Source: Bacillota bacterium
GTDB lineage: Bacteria; Bacillota; Sulfobacillia; RBS10-35; JAJYVN01
DNA: 13,640 nt
Direction: 5' to 3'
Assembly (NCBI GenBank): GCA_021791995.1
Contig: JAJYVN010000049.1
Location: 1 to 13,640, forward strand
Shown: positions 1 to 6,801 of the stretch, piece by piece
Layout: each line of letters opens with the position of its first letter
Position numbering within the stretch: the stretch's first letter is position 1
Made by a program: the position numbers and the translations under genes
Notes under the pieces: model-generated
Database searches by the model: none
What the model was told of the DNA's origin: nothing
What the model saw: the letters and a program-made list of their open reading frames with translations, nothing else

Positions 1-573
1 ATCGAGGTGGGAACCTTCCTCATTGCGGCAGCCATCACTGGTGGCCACATCATCGTCGACGGAGCCGCCTCGGAGCACCTTCGAGCGCTCTCGCGGCTTT
101 TGCAGAGCGCGGGGCACACCCCACTTGCCGGGCCAGGGTGGGTCGGTTTGACTGCCAGCGGAAGTTCGCAGGCCGTGGATCTGCGGACGCAACCCTACCC
201 CGGCTTTCCCACCGACCTACAGAATCCGATCCTGGCTCTGCTCCTAACCGCCTGCGGAACGAGCATTGTGAGCGAGTCGGTCTTTGAGGATCGCTTTTCT
301 GTGCTGGCTGGTTTTGCGCGCATGGGGGCCCATGTCTCGACACACGGCCGCGTCGCGGTGGTCAGCGGGGTGTCGCGGCTGCATGGTGCAGTGGTGCGGG
401 GTGGTGATGACCTCCGGGCGACGGCGGCGCTGGTCCTGGCCGCGCTCGGTGCCGAAGGCGAGACGGTGATTGAGGACACATCGTGCCTGCACCGTGGGTA
501 TCACCGTTTCGCCGAACAGCTCCGTGCTCTGGGCGCGTCGGTCACAATCGAGGCTCGCATGTCGCCCCTTTGA
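1..573 (+). CDS. murA: UDP-N-acetylglucosamine 1-carboxyvinyltransferase (MurA), C-terminal part, cut by the left window edge
   Basis: MurA transfers the enolpyruvyl group of PEP to UDP-GlcNAc in the cytoplasm, the first committed step of peptidoglycan synthesis. The frame is open from base 1, so the start lies outside the window and the GTG at 7 is an internal Val. The visible 190 residues match the last 45% of the roughly 420-residue family. They begin at the conserved (E)VGTFLIAAAITGG segment. Next comes PYPGFPTDLQ, which holds the Asp equivalent to E. coli Asp305, and then SESVFEDRF. DLRATAALVLAAL follows, and near the end LHRGYH holds the Arg equivalent to E. coli Arg397. The C-terminal LRALGA matches the family end. 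The frame shows no break. The gene is followed by 193 bp without a gene. Whether this is the only murA copy (many Gram-positives have two) cannot be seen here. Confidence 0.95.
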   Translation: MEVGTFLIAAAITGGHIIVDGAASEHLRALSRLLQSAGHTPLAGPGWVGLTASGSSQAVDLRTQPYPGFPTDLQNPILALLLTACGTSIVSESVFEDRFSVLAGFARMGAHVSTHGRVAVVSGVSRLHGAVVRGGDDLRATAALVLAALGAEGETVIEDTSCLHRGYHRFAEQLRALGASVTIEARMSPL

Positions 574-766
574 GCACCATTCGTCTCAGGGTCTGCGCCT
601 GCGTCGGCGCTGCCCCGGGTGCACGGGGTCCGGTGGTCACCGGCGAGGCGAGATACGTAAGCAGGTAAACCCGACTGGGTGAAGAAACGTTGCGAGGGGA
701 TCGTGCAGAGGGCTGATCGTATGGTGGACGAAGCTTGAGTTGCAAGGTTTCTATGGAGGTGTTCGG
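574..766. other. Intergenic region with two adjacent small hairpins
   Basis: This 193-bp gap separates murA from the next operon. Two inverted repeats sit back to back: CCCCG/CGGGG (613-628, 6-base loop) and CCGGTG/CACCGG (630-643, 2-base loop). Neither is followed by a T-run, so a terminator for murA is possible but not convincing. A promoter for the downstream lipoprotein genes is expected here, but no clear -35/-10 pair was recognised. Confidence 0.35.
755..760 (+). promoter_or_regulatory. Ribosome binding site that sets the start of the CBM9-like lipoprotein
   Basis: GGAGGT lies 6 bases before the ATG at 767. The in-frame TTG at 740 has no such site, and starting there would add nine residues ahead of the signal peptide. 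Confidence 0.8.
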
Positions 767-1705
767 ATGGCGGATGCTCGGGTGGGTCGCAGGCGTGTTG
801 TTGGGCTCCTGTCGACCGCTGCGGTGATTGCGGGTGCCAGCCCCCTTTTGGCGGCGTGTGGGTCGAAGTCGTCAAGTCCGGCAACCTCGACGTCGAGTTC
901 CACGGTAAAGAATCCGCTCTTGACGAAGTCGTCGGCGTCCAAGTCCTCCCCCTCGTCCTCTTCGGCGGCATCTTCTTCCTCCGGGCTGTATACCCCTTCG
1001 TTATCCGCTAACACAAGTGCGAATCTGGTGGCGCCACAGGCGACCGGGACGGTCTCGACCGCCGGGACGATCGACTCGACCTGGTCGAAGGCGCAGCAGT
1101 ATACGATCACGACGACGAGTCCCACGGTGCTCTTGGTGGGATCAACCTTTGCGCCTGCCAGTACTCCCCCCATCCAGAATGACGTCGTCTACCTGCAGTG
1201 GGACAGTGACTACTTCTATGTGGCGGAGGATCGAACGCAAACCTCAGCGGGGCTACCTGTAACCGAGGGCTGGACGGGGAACCAGCCGACTGATGTCTAC
1301 CTCTGGAACTCCCTCGGTGTCTTCTTTTGCACCTCGGATCCCACCGTGTCAACCAACGAGTATAACTACAATGGGCACTACACCGCATGGGGCACGCCCA
1401 GCACGCCAACGGGAACCAAGCCATTCATTTGGCTACGTGCCGGTGACAACGGTACCCAGAGCAACACCTATCCCACCACGTGGCCGATCGGTTCGGTGAT
1501 TACCAGCACAGGCTACACCCTGACCATGGCGATTCCGTGGTCGGCCTTGCAGGCGGTACCGTGGAAGCCCGGGGTCGGGACGCGGGTCCTCTTCACACTG
1601 CTGCCAACCGCCGCCGGTCCATCAGGGAAGCCCTGGGGTCAGATCATGCTGGTGGGAAACTCGGATGTGGCAACGACCTGGGGGGTTCTGACCCTCAACG
1701 CATAG
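767..1705 (+). CDS. Exported lipoprotein with a CBM9/DOMON-like carbohydrate-binding domain
   Basis: A 312-residue surface lipoprotein. Residues 1-31 form a signal peptide with three arginines (R8-R10, a weak Tat-like motif), a hydrophobic stretch and the lipobox LAAC with Cys31 as lipidation site. Residues 33-72 are a Ser/Thr/Lys-rich linker. From about residue 92 to the end the sequence fits the CBM9/DOMON-type beta-sandwich. It starts with the GTIDSTWSKA segment (these domains open with 'IDG..D..W..A') and continues through alternating strands ('VVYLQWDSDYFYVAEDRT'). It then has the characteristic GYTLTMAIPWSAL and a closing ATTWGVLTLN. Such domains bind sugars, haem or redox partners. A sugar ligand is inferred from the solute-binding gene 47 bp downstream, with which it probably forms an operon. 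No catalytic motif was seen. Confidence 0.75.
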   Translation: MADARVGRRRVVGLLSTAAVIAGASPLLAACGSKSSSPATSTSSSTVKNPLLTKSSASKSSPSSSSAASSSSGLYTPSLSANTSANLVAPQATGTVSTAGTIDSTWSKAQQYTITTTSPTVLLVGSTFAPASTPPIQNDVVYLQWDSDYFYVAEDRTQTSAGLPVTEGWTGNQPTDVYLWNSLGVFFCTSDPTVSTNEYNYNGHYTAWGTPSTPTGTKPFIWLRAGDNGTQSNTYPTTWPIGSVITSTGYTLTMAIPWSALQAVPWKPGVGTRVLFTLLPTAAGPSGKPWGQIMLVGNSDVATTWGVLTLNA

Positions 1706-1738
1706 GCACCGTGTCCCGCGACGGGATTCTGCCGAAGT

Positions 1739-1745
1739 GAGGTGA
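1739..1745 (+). promoter_or_regulatory. Ribosome binding site for the solute-binding lipoprotein
   Basis: GAGGTGA lies 7 bases before the GTG at 1753, which supports this GTG as the start and places the twin-arginine motif near the N-terminus. Confidence 0.75.
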
Positions 1746-1752
1746 CGCAAGG

Positions 1753-3216
1753 GTGGAGCAGACAAGGTATCTGACGCGGCGAGGGCTCTTGCGCGGGGCT
1801 GCGGCGGTGGCGGGGCTCTCAACCGTTGGGTTGGTCGCGGGGTGCAGCACGCTCGCCAAATCGGCGTCCCCGACCAAGAAGAGCGCACCGGTTGTCATCA
1901 CCTATGCCCCTTGGGGGCAGTGGACGGAGATCGGATCCGACTGGCAGAAGTATATGCAACCCGCGATCAACTACTTCCAGGAGCAGCCCGCGAATAAGGG
2001 TATCCAAGTCCAGATCGTCGCGCCGGGGGGTGCGGGACACTTCGGTCCCACCATCGCGAGCGGTGTCAGCATCCCCGACGTCTTCGAGGACTGGTTGCCG
2101 GCCTACTACCTCAGCCCGACCGGCAATCTGGTCATGAACCTTGACAAGCTCATGCAGGAGGATGGCATTAAGAAAACCCTCTGGTCACCGGGCCAAATGA
2201 ACGCCCTGTCCACCGAATCCGGTACGTACTTCCTTCCCTGCTACGTGGATGTCGCCGTCTTTGCGGTGAATCTCAGTAACCTTGATGCCCTGGGGTTACA
2301 GTATCCGGATCCCGAGTGGGACTACCAGGCAGCCCAGCAGGCGTTCCAGGCCGCCACCCTGACCAAGGGTACCCAGCAATACATCGGTGCGACACTGATC
2401 TTCCCGGGCAACTTCCTGGCGGCGGCGACCACCGTGAGTCGGGCCTACGCCTTCCACGCCTTCAATGCCCCCGTGATGGATTCCACGCGTACCCAGTGCC
2501 TTCTGGACTCTGCAGAGGCGCTGCAGGCGCTGCAGTGGTGGGATACACTCTATTGGGACAAGATCGCCGGTGGACCGGGGCTCGATAACGGATCGACCTA
2601 TGTGGAGTCTGGATCCAACACCATTCTCTCCTACTTCGAGCAATACACCGGCTTTAACTGGACGTACTTCCCTGTGCCGAAGTATCCCAACGGGCAGGTT
2701 GCTTTCGAGTCTACGGACTTTCATGCCATCAACATCCTGACGAAGCACCCCGACGAAGCCTGGCAGTTCCTGAAGTTCGTCTCGGCCGACCCCTATTGGG
2801 CTAATTACACGATGAAGATGCTTTTGCGGCCACCGGGGCTTTTGAGTGCGTGGGATAACTTCCCCTCCATCGTTGAGTCGGTGGTGGGGTCGTTGGCCCA
2901 GAAGGTGAATGTTCAGTACTACGTCCAGGCGGCACAGGAGTGGGGCTACGCGGGGCGGATCTTCAAGTATGAAGACGAACAGGCCATGACGCTCCTCAAC
3001 ACGGCGTTGAGCCAGGTCTTGTCCTCTGGGAACGCGGCCGGCCTTGCCAGCACTATGACGGCGGCGGTCAAGGCGGTGAACACGCTGGAGCAGCAGGCCA
3101 TCGCTGCGGCGGCATCCACCACGAAGAGCTCTGCGTCCTCGTCCTCCACGTCGTCGAGCAGTGGTAGCTCTGCGTCCTCATCCTCCACGTCGTCGAGCAG
3201 TAAGAGTGGCGGTTAG
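1753..3216 (+). CDS. Extracellular solute-binding lipoprotein, family 1 (ABC sugar uptake), with poly-Ser tail
   Basis: A 487-residue substrate-binding protein of the MalE/UgpB type, predicted to sit on the outer face of the membrane and deliver a sugar to an ABC permease. The N-terminus has a strong Tat motif (T8-R9-R10-G-L-L-R14), a hydrophobic core and lipobox VAGC with Cys31. The mature part starts with VVITYAPWGQW, typical of the first beta strand. It includes 'IPDVFEDW' (family 'PDV...'), 'GTYFLPCYVDVAVFAVN' (family 'G..y.lP.......l.yN'), and 'HPDEAWQFLKFVSADPYW', a family hallmark. From about residue 454 the protein ends in a Ser/Thr tail containing a 13-residue unit repeated twice. 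The family normally ends without such a tail. No permease or ATPase partner lies beside it. The substrate is not identifiable. Confidence 0.88.
   Translation: MEQTRYLTRRGLLRGAAAVAGLSTVGLVAGCSTLAKSASPTKKSAPVVITYAPWGQWTEIGSDWQKYMQPAINYFQEQPANKGIQVQIVAPGGAGHFGPTIASGVSIPDVFEDWLPAYYLSPTGNLVMNLDKLMQEDGIKKTLWSPGQMNALSTESGTYFLPCYVDVAVFAVNLSNLDALGLQYPDPEWDYQAAQQAFQAATLTKGTQQYIGATLIFPGNFLAAATTVSRAYAFHAFNAPVMDSTRTQCLLDSAEALQALQWWDTLYWDKIAGGPGLDNGSTYVESGSNTILSYFEQYTGFNWTYFPVPKYPNGQVAFESTDFHAINILTKHPDEAWQFLKFVSADPYWANYTMKMLLRPPGLLSAWDNFPSIVESVVGSLAQKVNVQYYVQAAQEWGYAGRIFKYEDEQAMTLLNTALSQVLSSGNAAGLASTMTAAVKAVNTLEQQAIAAAASTTKSSASSSSTSSSSGSSASSSSTSSSSKSGG
3127..3204 (+). repeat. Tandem duplication of a 39-bp Ser-rich coding unit
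   Basis: Two adjacent 39-bp copies, 3127-3165 and 3166-3204, match at 35 of 39 positions. One difference is a silent TCG/TCA change, and the other three are in the last codon (GGT in copy 1, AAG in copy 2). Each encodes the 13-residue unit SSASSSSTSSSS followed by Gly or Lys. The copies lie in frame at the C-terminus of the solute-binding protein. Confidence 0.9.
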
Positions 3217-3255
3217 GTTTTGCTCTGCGGTGGTTCTGGACCAAAGGCTTACCGA

Positions 3256-3297
3256 ATCCCGGTTGGGGACACCGATCGTGGTGGCCCCAACCGGGAT
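3256..3297. terminator. Long hairpin between convergent genes
   Basis: A perfect 13-bp stem (ATCCCGGTTGGGG at 3256-3268 with CCCCAACCGGGAT at 3285-3297) encloses a second short stem (CACC/GGTG, 3270-3283). On the plus strand it is followed by the weakly T-rich GTGTTTCTT, and on the minus strand there is no T-run. It sits between the solute-binding gene (+) and the glycosyltransferase (-), so it likely stops transcription from both sides. Confidence 0.75.
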
Positions 3298-3334
3298 GTG
3301 TTTCTTACGATGTGACGCGGATAACAGGGACGGA

Positions 3335-4627
3335 TCACCCCGTTGGCAGGCGTTTTCGGTTTGCCACAAGGTCGCCAATGATCCATCGCGCGACCTGCAC
3401 GATGCCACCCGCCAATACAAGGAGGAGGAATGGCTCAATGGGCAGTCGGAAGCGGGGTGCGAAGAAGAAGAGTGCCAGGCCGGCGTTGTACCCGAAGATG
3501 GTGAGCCAGAGGTAGCTCAGGCGCCTACCGAAGGGTAGGAGGCAGAGGAGCCCCGCGAGGGCCGCGGTACGGATGGTCAGGAACTGCAGAGCGGGGATAT
3601 GGAAGCGGGCGAAAATGGCGTAGAGCTCCTTGCCATAGACCGGGATGTCCCAGTCAGCGCTTGTCCAGAAGAGGTGGGTGACAACCATCGCCTCGTGAAC
3701 GTCTGCGCTTGGGTGCGAGAGGAAGTATTGCACGCCGGCGTGCATGGCCCGCTTGCCGGTGCCCGGTAGGTCATAGCCGCCTTCTAGGATGGGATCATTG
3801 TTTCCCATGCTAACGAAGTAACCGTCGGATTTGGGGTTATGGGCGAGGTAGAAGTTGACGCCTCCATTCATGTCGACGAAGACCGGTGTTCCGGTGAGGC
3901 GCAGGTTTCGAATGGACCAGGGGACGTTTACGGCCAGCACCACCAGTACCAGTCCGATAGTGGCGCGAAGCGCAAAGCGCAGATCGAAGCCTTTGGGGTT
4001 GCGGAGGCCCCATGCAACAAAGGCGGGAAGAACCAAACCCAGGGCGATCGGCTTCGTCAAGACGGCGATGCCGAGCAGGATCCCCGCAGTGATCAGCCAT
4101 CCCCAGGTGGGCCGATCCATATAGGCCACGATCGCATCGCTCGCCACAATGAACATGGTGACGGTCATCGTTACATCCAGGACGAGGTCACTGTAGTAGA
4201 CGGAGGGAATGTAGATCGCCATGAGGAGGCCCGCCAAAAGACCGATCAGTGGCGAGCGCAGAAGCCTCCGCCCCAGGTCGGTCAGGGCTGCGACGCCGAT
4301 GGCGCTGATCACGGCGTTCACCGTTCGTACCGCGAGGAGCTCTGTCCCAGTGCCAAACCACCGTTCGGTGAAGCCGGCGATGAAGATAAAGGCGGGTGGC
4401 CAGTAGACGCCATGGCTTCCGTAGTACAGGCCCGATGCCACGTTGCTGGCAAAGCGTTCAATGCTGGGAACGTCCCCATAGGGGGGGATGATCGCGTGAC
4501 GGACCCAGTACAGGCGGATGACGAACGCAAGGCAAAAAGTCAATGCGGGGAAGAGATAGGCGGCCACCGGTTCCTTCCGTAAGACGCCGATCCATCGCAG
4601 GATGCGTGCTCTGTGCGCTTGTTTCAC
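3335..4627 (-). CDS. GT-C fold membrane glycosyltransferase (PMT/ArnT-like, Glycos_transf_39/PMT_2 type)
   Basis: A 430-residue polytopic membrane protein, predicted to transfer a sugar from a polyprenyl-phosphate donor on the outer face of the membrane. About nine to eleven hydrophobic segments are visible, including residues 21-42, about 98-118, 125-146, 175-208 and 214-232, and three near the C-terminus. The first outer loop carries PPYGDVPSIERFA with Asp52, at the place of the conserved acidic residue(s) of the GT-C family. The central LLGIAVLTKPIALGLVLP, the NVPWSIRNLRLTG segment and 'NGGVNFYLAHNP' are typical of bacterial family 39 members. So is 'FRLPIEPFLLLVLAGG' near the end. The start is GTG at 4627 with only a weak upstream purine stretch. 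It lies downstream of the ABC exporter on the same strand, 173 bp away. Acceptors could be wall polymers, lipids or exported proteins; the sequence does not say. Confidence 0.82.
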   Translation of the reverse strand: MKQAHRARILRWIGVLRKEPVAAYLFPALTFCLAFVIRLYWVRHAIIPPYGDVPSIERFASNVASGLYYGSHGVYWPPAFIFIAGFTERWFGTGTELLAVRTVNAVISAIGVAALTDLGRRLLRSPLIGLLAGLLMAIYIPSVYYSDLVLDVTMTVTMFIVASDAIVAYMDRPTWGWLITAGILLGIAVLTKPIALGLVLPAFVAWGLRNPKGFDLRFALRATIGLVLVVLAVNVPWSIRNLRLTGTPVFVDMNGGVNFYLAHNPKSDGYFVSMGNNDPILEGGYDLPGTGKRAMHAGVQYFLSHPSADVHEAMVVTHLFWTSADWDIPVYGKELYAIFARFHIPALQFLTIRTAALAGLLCLLPFGRRLSYLWLTIFGYNAGLALFFFAPRFRLPIEPFLLLVLAGGIVQVARWIIGDLVANRKRLPTG

Positions 4628-4726
4628 TGGTCCGCCGATCCTCTCCGCGTATGAACTCCGGTTGGGCTTGATCGTTCATGGTACCCCGACCGGTCCGAGG
4701 CGAGCGCCTGTTCTGTATTCTTCCTG

Positions 4727-4755
4727 AGTATATCCCACCACGATCCTGCCGCACG
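4727..4755 (-). promoter_or_regulatory. Possible promoter for the glycosyltransferase
   Basis: In the 173-bp gap between exporter and glycosyltransferase, the minus strand has a -10-like TATACT (4732-4727). CGTGCG lies exactly 17 bases upstream (4755-4750). The same CGTGCG hexamer with the same 17-base spacing is found ahead of the exporter. The -35 does not match the housekeeping consensus, so this is tentative. Confidence 0.35.
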
Positions 4756-4800
4756 CGCGCCATTGGCCGGTGAATGGTGTCATAGTGGAGGGCCATGCGG

Positions 4801-6699
4801 TCAGGCGTTCTCCGTTCGCTCTGTTTCGTCCATTCCCTGCCGTGTCCTCCGCCGTTCGGGGGGGCTGGGATCCTCCCCGCCGCCGAACTGTTCCGCGTAC
4901 AGTTGCGCATAGAGGCCGCCCTGGGCCAGGAGCTCGGAGTGCGTGCCGCGGGCGACCACTTGGCCGTGGTCGATGACGAGAATCTGGTGCGCGGATAGGA
5001 CGGTCGAAAGGCGGTGGGCAATGACCAGTGCGGTCCGACCTTGCAAAAGACGTTGCAGTGCCTCCTGGACGCGGCGCTCGGCCAGGGTATCCAGGGAACT
5101 GGTGGCCTCGTCGAGGAGCACAACGCGCGGATGACGCAACAGCACGCGTGCAATCGCCAGCCGCTGTTTCTCCCCTCCCGACATGCGGTAGCCGCGCTCT
5201 CCCACCAGTGTTTCGTAGCCATCGGGTAGTCCTGCCAAGAGCTCATGGATCTGTGCGGCACGACAAGCGTCTTCGACCTCTTCTCGCGTTGCGTCCAGGC
5301 GTGCATAGAGCAGGTTCGCAAGGACAGTGTCGTTGAAGAGGAAGGGTTCCTGGGGCACCAGACCGATCTGGTTCCGCAACGATTCAAGGGTGAGTGTGCG
5401 CAGGTCGTGACCATCGATACACACCACTCCGGACGTTGGGTCGTAGAACCGTGCTACCATGTGCAAGATCGTCGTCTTGCCCGCGCCGCTCGGCCCGACC
5501 AAGGCCGTGACCTTGCCCGCCGGAATTTCAATGTTGAGGCCACGCAAGGCGGGTTCACCCGTGTCGTTATAAGAAAACCACACGTCCTCGAATGTGACGG
5601 TTCCCCGGGCCGCGTCGATCGTCGACGGTCCGTCCTGAATCTCGGGAGGGTGGTCGAGGAGGCTGTAGATCCGCCGGAAGAGCGCGACCGATGTGAGGAC
5701 CGTGACCTGGAGCTGAGCCAGGGAGCTGAGGGGGCTGTACAGGCGGCCAAGGTAGGCGACAAATGCGATGATCGTGCCGAGCGAGATCCGGTGGTGGATG
5801 TACAGCCAACCCCCATATGCATACAGCAATGCCGGGCCGATGCTGCTGAAGAGTCCAACCCACATAAAGAACCAGCGGCCCACGAGGCTCTGGCGAACGG
5901 TGAGATCGCGCAGTCGGTTGTTGACGGTTGAAAAACGCTCCATCTCGTAGCGCTCCCGCGCAAAGGCCTTGACCGCCATGCTCCCGCTGATGCCAAGCGT
6001 CTCAGCGAGTTGTGTGGTCATCCGGGCCATGTATTGCTGGATGTCGCGCTGCATGTCCTGACGGATGCTTCCGACCTTTTGGGTGGGCGCCACAAAGAAT
6101 GGTACGATGACGAGCGACAGAAGACTGAGCTTCCAGTCGAGGATGAACATGACGGTGAGGGTTGTTCCAATGGTCAGGACGTTGGAGACGACGCTCATGA
6201 TGGTGGAGGTGGCCACCGTCTGGATCGCTCCGACGTCGTTCATGACGCGCGAGACGAGTTCTCCCGATTTGGCTTCCACGAAGAAGCGCTGGGACTGCCG
6301 ATGCAGATGTTCAAAGAGACGGTAGCGGTAGTCCGCCATGACGCGCTGACCGATTACGCTGCTCAGGTAGTTTTGTAACACGCTCAGAAGGCCTGAAACG
6401 ATGGCCACCGCCAGCACGGCGAATGTGAGATGCAGGACAACCCCGAAGTGGCGTCCAAGGATGCCATCGTTCACGATGGATCGCGTGAAGAGAGGGGGAA
6501 GCGTGCCGAGTCCCGCTGTGGCAAAGAGGCTTACAATGATGACGATGGACTGCCACTTGTATGCGGCGAAGGATCCGAGCGCCCGACGCAGGATGGCCCA
6601 ATCAAAGCGGCTTCCCTTGGCCAGTTCGCGGAGTTCGGTGCGGCTGGACCAGCCCATCCGTCCGCTGCCACCACCACCAAAGCCCATCCCCATGCCCAA
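4801..6699 (-). CDS. ABC exporter, fused permease-ATPase half transporter (MsbA/BmrA-like)
   Basis: A full type IV ABC exporter half (632 residues from TTG 6699), expected to act as a homodimer exporting lipids, drugs or a small product. The N-terminus is Gly/Met-rich (GMGFGGGGSGRMG). Residues about 48-348 form the six-helix membrane domain, with 'QRVMADYRYRLFEHL' and 'SGELVSRVMNDV' typical of the family. The ATPase domain is complete: Walker A GPSGAGKTT (402-410), Q-loop Gln450 in VPQEPFLF, signature MSGGEKQR (506-513), Walker B VVLLDE with catalytic Glu531, and switch His562 in IAHRLST. A charged tail follows. The TTG at 6699 is preferred because AAGGAGGA (6716-6709) lies 9 bases upstream. 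The in-frame ATG 6750 and GTG 6780 lack such a site. It is divergent from the ATPase gene at 6802. The substrate is unknown; the glycosyltransferase downstream hints at a surface glycan or lipid, by inference only. Confidence 0.92.
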   Translation of the reverse strand: MGMGMGFGGGGSGRMGWSSRTELRELAKGSRFDWAILRRALGSFAAYKWQSIVIIVSLFATAGLGTLPPLFTRSIVNDGILGRHFGVVLHLTFAVLAVAIVSGLLSVLQNYLSSVIGQRVMADYRYRLFEHLHRQSQRFFVEAKSGELVSRVMNDVGAIQTVATSTIMSVVSNVLTIGTTLTVMFILDWKLSLLSLVIVPFFVAPTQKVGSIRQDMQRDIQQYMARMTTQLAETLGISGSMAVKAFARERYEMERFSTVNNRLRDLTVRQSLVGRWFFMWVGLFSSIGPALLYAYGGWLYIHHRISLGTIIAFVAYLGRLYSPLSSLAQLQVTVLTSVALFRRIYSLLDHPPEIQDGPSTIDAARGTVTFEDVWFSYNDTGEPALRGLNIEIPAGKVTALVGPSGAGKTTILHMVARFYDPTSGVVCIDGHDLRTLTLESLRNQIGLVPQEPFLFNDTVLANLLYARLDATREEVEDACRAAQIHELLAGLPDGYETLVGERGYRMSGGEKQRLAIARVLLRHPRVVLLDEATSSLDTLAERRVQEALQRLLQGRTALVIAHRLSTVLSAHQILVIDHGQVVARGTHSELLAQGGLYAQLYAEQFGGGEDPSPPERRRTRQGMDETERTENA

Positions 6700-6708
6700 A
6701 GACGCGGA

Positions 6709-6716
6709 TCCTCCTT
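6709..6716 (-). promoter_or_regulatory. Strong ribosome binding site deciding a TTG start for the ABC exporter
   Basis: The minus strand reads AAGGAGGA from 6716 to 6709, ending 9 bases before TTG at 6699. It is the best Shine-Dalgarno match near the exporter N-terminus and moves the start 27 codons inside the longest frame. Confidence 0.75.
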
Positions 6717-6730
6717 GTGGGGTGGAGCGA

Positions 6731-6758
6731 TTGCGCACGAAGTGGCTCATTGTATCAC
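6731..6758 (+). promoter_or_regulatory. Weak candidate promoter for the plus-strand ATPase run
   Basis: TTGCGC (6731-6736) and TATCAC (6753-6758) are 16 bases apart in the 102-bp divergent gap and overlap the exporter promoter on the other strand. Consensus match is poor (3/6 and 4/6). If both are real, the two directions would compete for polymerase. Confidence 0.25.
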
Positions 6759-6777
6759 GAATTGCATGGATCGCACG
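6749..6777 (-). promoter_or_regulatory. Probable promoter of the ABC exporter (extended -10)
   Basis: The minus strand has TGATACAAT: TACAAT (6754-6749) matches the -10 consensus at 5 of 6 and is preceded by the TGN of extended -10 promoters. CGTGCG lies 17 bases upstream (6777-6772). It would start RNA about 40 bases before the TTG at 6699. It also overlaps the ATG at 6750, which argues against that start. Confidence 0.5.
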
Positions 6778-6783
6778 CACCTC

Positions 6784-6793
6784 GGGGGAGGAG
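6784..6793 (+). promoter_or_regulatory. Ribosome binding site deciding the GTG start of the ABC ATPase
   Basis: GGGGGAGGAG ends 8 bases before GTG at 6802. This rejects the much longer open frame that extends upstream through the exporter gene on the other strand. Confidence 0.8.
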
Positions 6794-6801
6794 CTGCCTT
6801 T

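Noticed and set aside
613..643. Paired hairpins after murA as a firm terminator or CRISPR-like repeat
   Set aside because: No T-run follows, the stems are short (5-6 bp) and differ from each other, and there is no spacer pattern.
3121..3213. Poly-Ser end of the binding protein as a frameshift artefact
   Set aside because: The frame is continuous, both repeat units keep phase, and the stop is followed by a terminator hairpin at a normal distance.
3839..4582. 247-codon plus frame opposite the glycosyltransferase
   Set aside because: Highly charged, low-hydrophobicity shadow of a membrane protein gene; no recognisable domain.
6430..6801. Upstream extension of the ABC ATPase frame through the exporter gene
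   Set aside because: The extension has no ABC-like sequence, and GTG 6802 has a strong ribosome binding site with 8-base spacing.
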